A DNA stretch of 22,856 nucleotides from positions 1 to 22,856 of the forward strand of contig CAYSIR010000043.1 in the NCBI GenBank assembly GCA_964431105.1, in the 5' to 3' direction. Below the pieces are notes generated by a model. That model did no database searches. It was given only the letters and a program-made list of their open reading frames with translations, and had not been told where the DNA came from. Position 1 is the first letter of the stretch, and each line of letters begins with the position of its first letter. Below, in pieces: positions 22,846 to 22,856 of this stretch. A program made the translations under genes and the position numbers. The DNA comes from RECH01 sp964431105. Its GTDB lineage: Bacteria > Cyanobacteriota > Cyanobacteriia > RECH01.

Positions 22846-22856
22846 ATATAAGCGCA

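Overview
The window looks like a chromosomal segment from a cyanobacterium. The palindrome GCGATCGC (HIP1) and its cores recur throughout. The gene content is typically cyanobacterial: ndhD and ndhF of the photosynthetic/respiratory NDH-1 complex, a two-domain ArgZ/AgrE-type arginine dihydrolase, a CxxC-x14-CxxH protein of a family known only from cyanobacteria, a short-form HisG and an exported Ctp-type protease. I see no prophage, integron or CRISPR array. The only mobile-DNA hint is a hairpin at the right edge that resembles the right end of an IS200/IS605 element.

Layout, left to right. Minus strand, 1-4415: a large protein joining a PlsY-like membrane domain to a PEP-synthase/phosphotransferase-like module, preceded by hisG, and further upstream a small protein with four G(N/H)RPI repeats. 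Minus strand, 4823-7003: recQ with HRDC and a C-terminal helix-turn-helix domain. Minus strand, 7448-11799: ndhD and ndhF, separated by an unusually long 683-base spacer with hairpins. Then comes a 1.1-kb non-coding divergent region carrying several small repeats, followed by a plus-strand C-terminal processing protease with a good terminator. A DUF255/thioredoxin-fold protein and the CxxC-x14-CxxH protein lie on minus, followed by a divergent gamma-carbonic-anhydrase-like protein on plus. A 670-residue acidic, repeat-rich membrane protein lies on minus, and argZ lies on plus, with a possible terminator or insertion-sequence remnant at the window edge.

Functional links: NdhD and NdhF are proton-pumping membrane subunits of the same complex. 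ArgZ returns nitrogen from arginine (and so from cyanophycin) to ammonium and ornithine/proline. HisG opens histidine synthesis. The other genes look like single housekeeping genes with no shared pathway.

The less ordinary signals are: (1) the PlsY-like/phosphotransferase fusion; (2) a roughly 125-base non-coding element present twice in the same orientation, upstream of the protease gene and upstream of argZ; (3) the G(N/H)RPI-repeat protein; (4) in-frame minisatellites in the 670-residue acidic protein; (5) the IS605-like hairpin just after argZ. I did not find a convincing complete new multi-gene system. All calls come from reading motifs; no database search was run.
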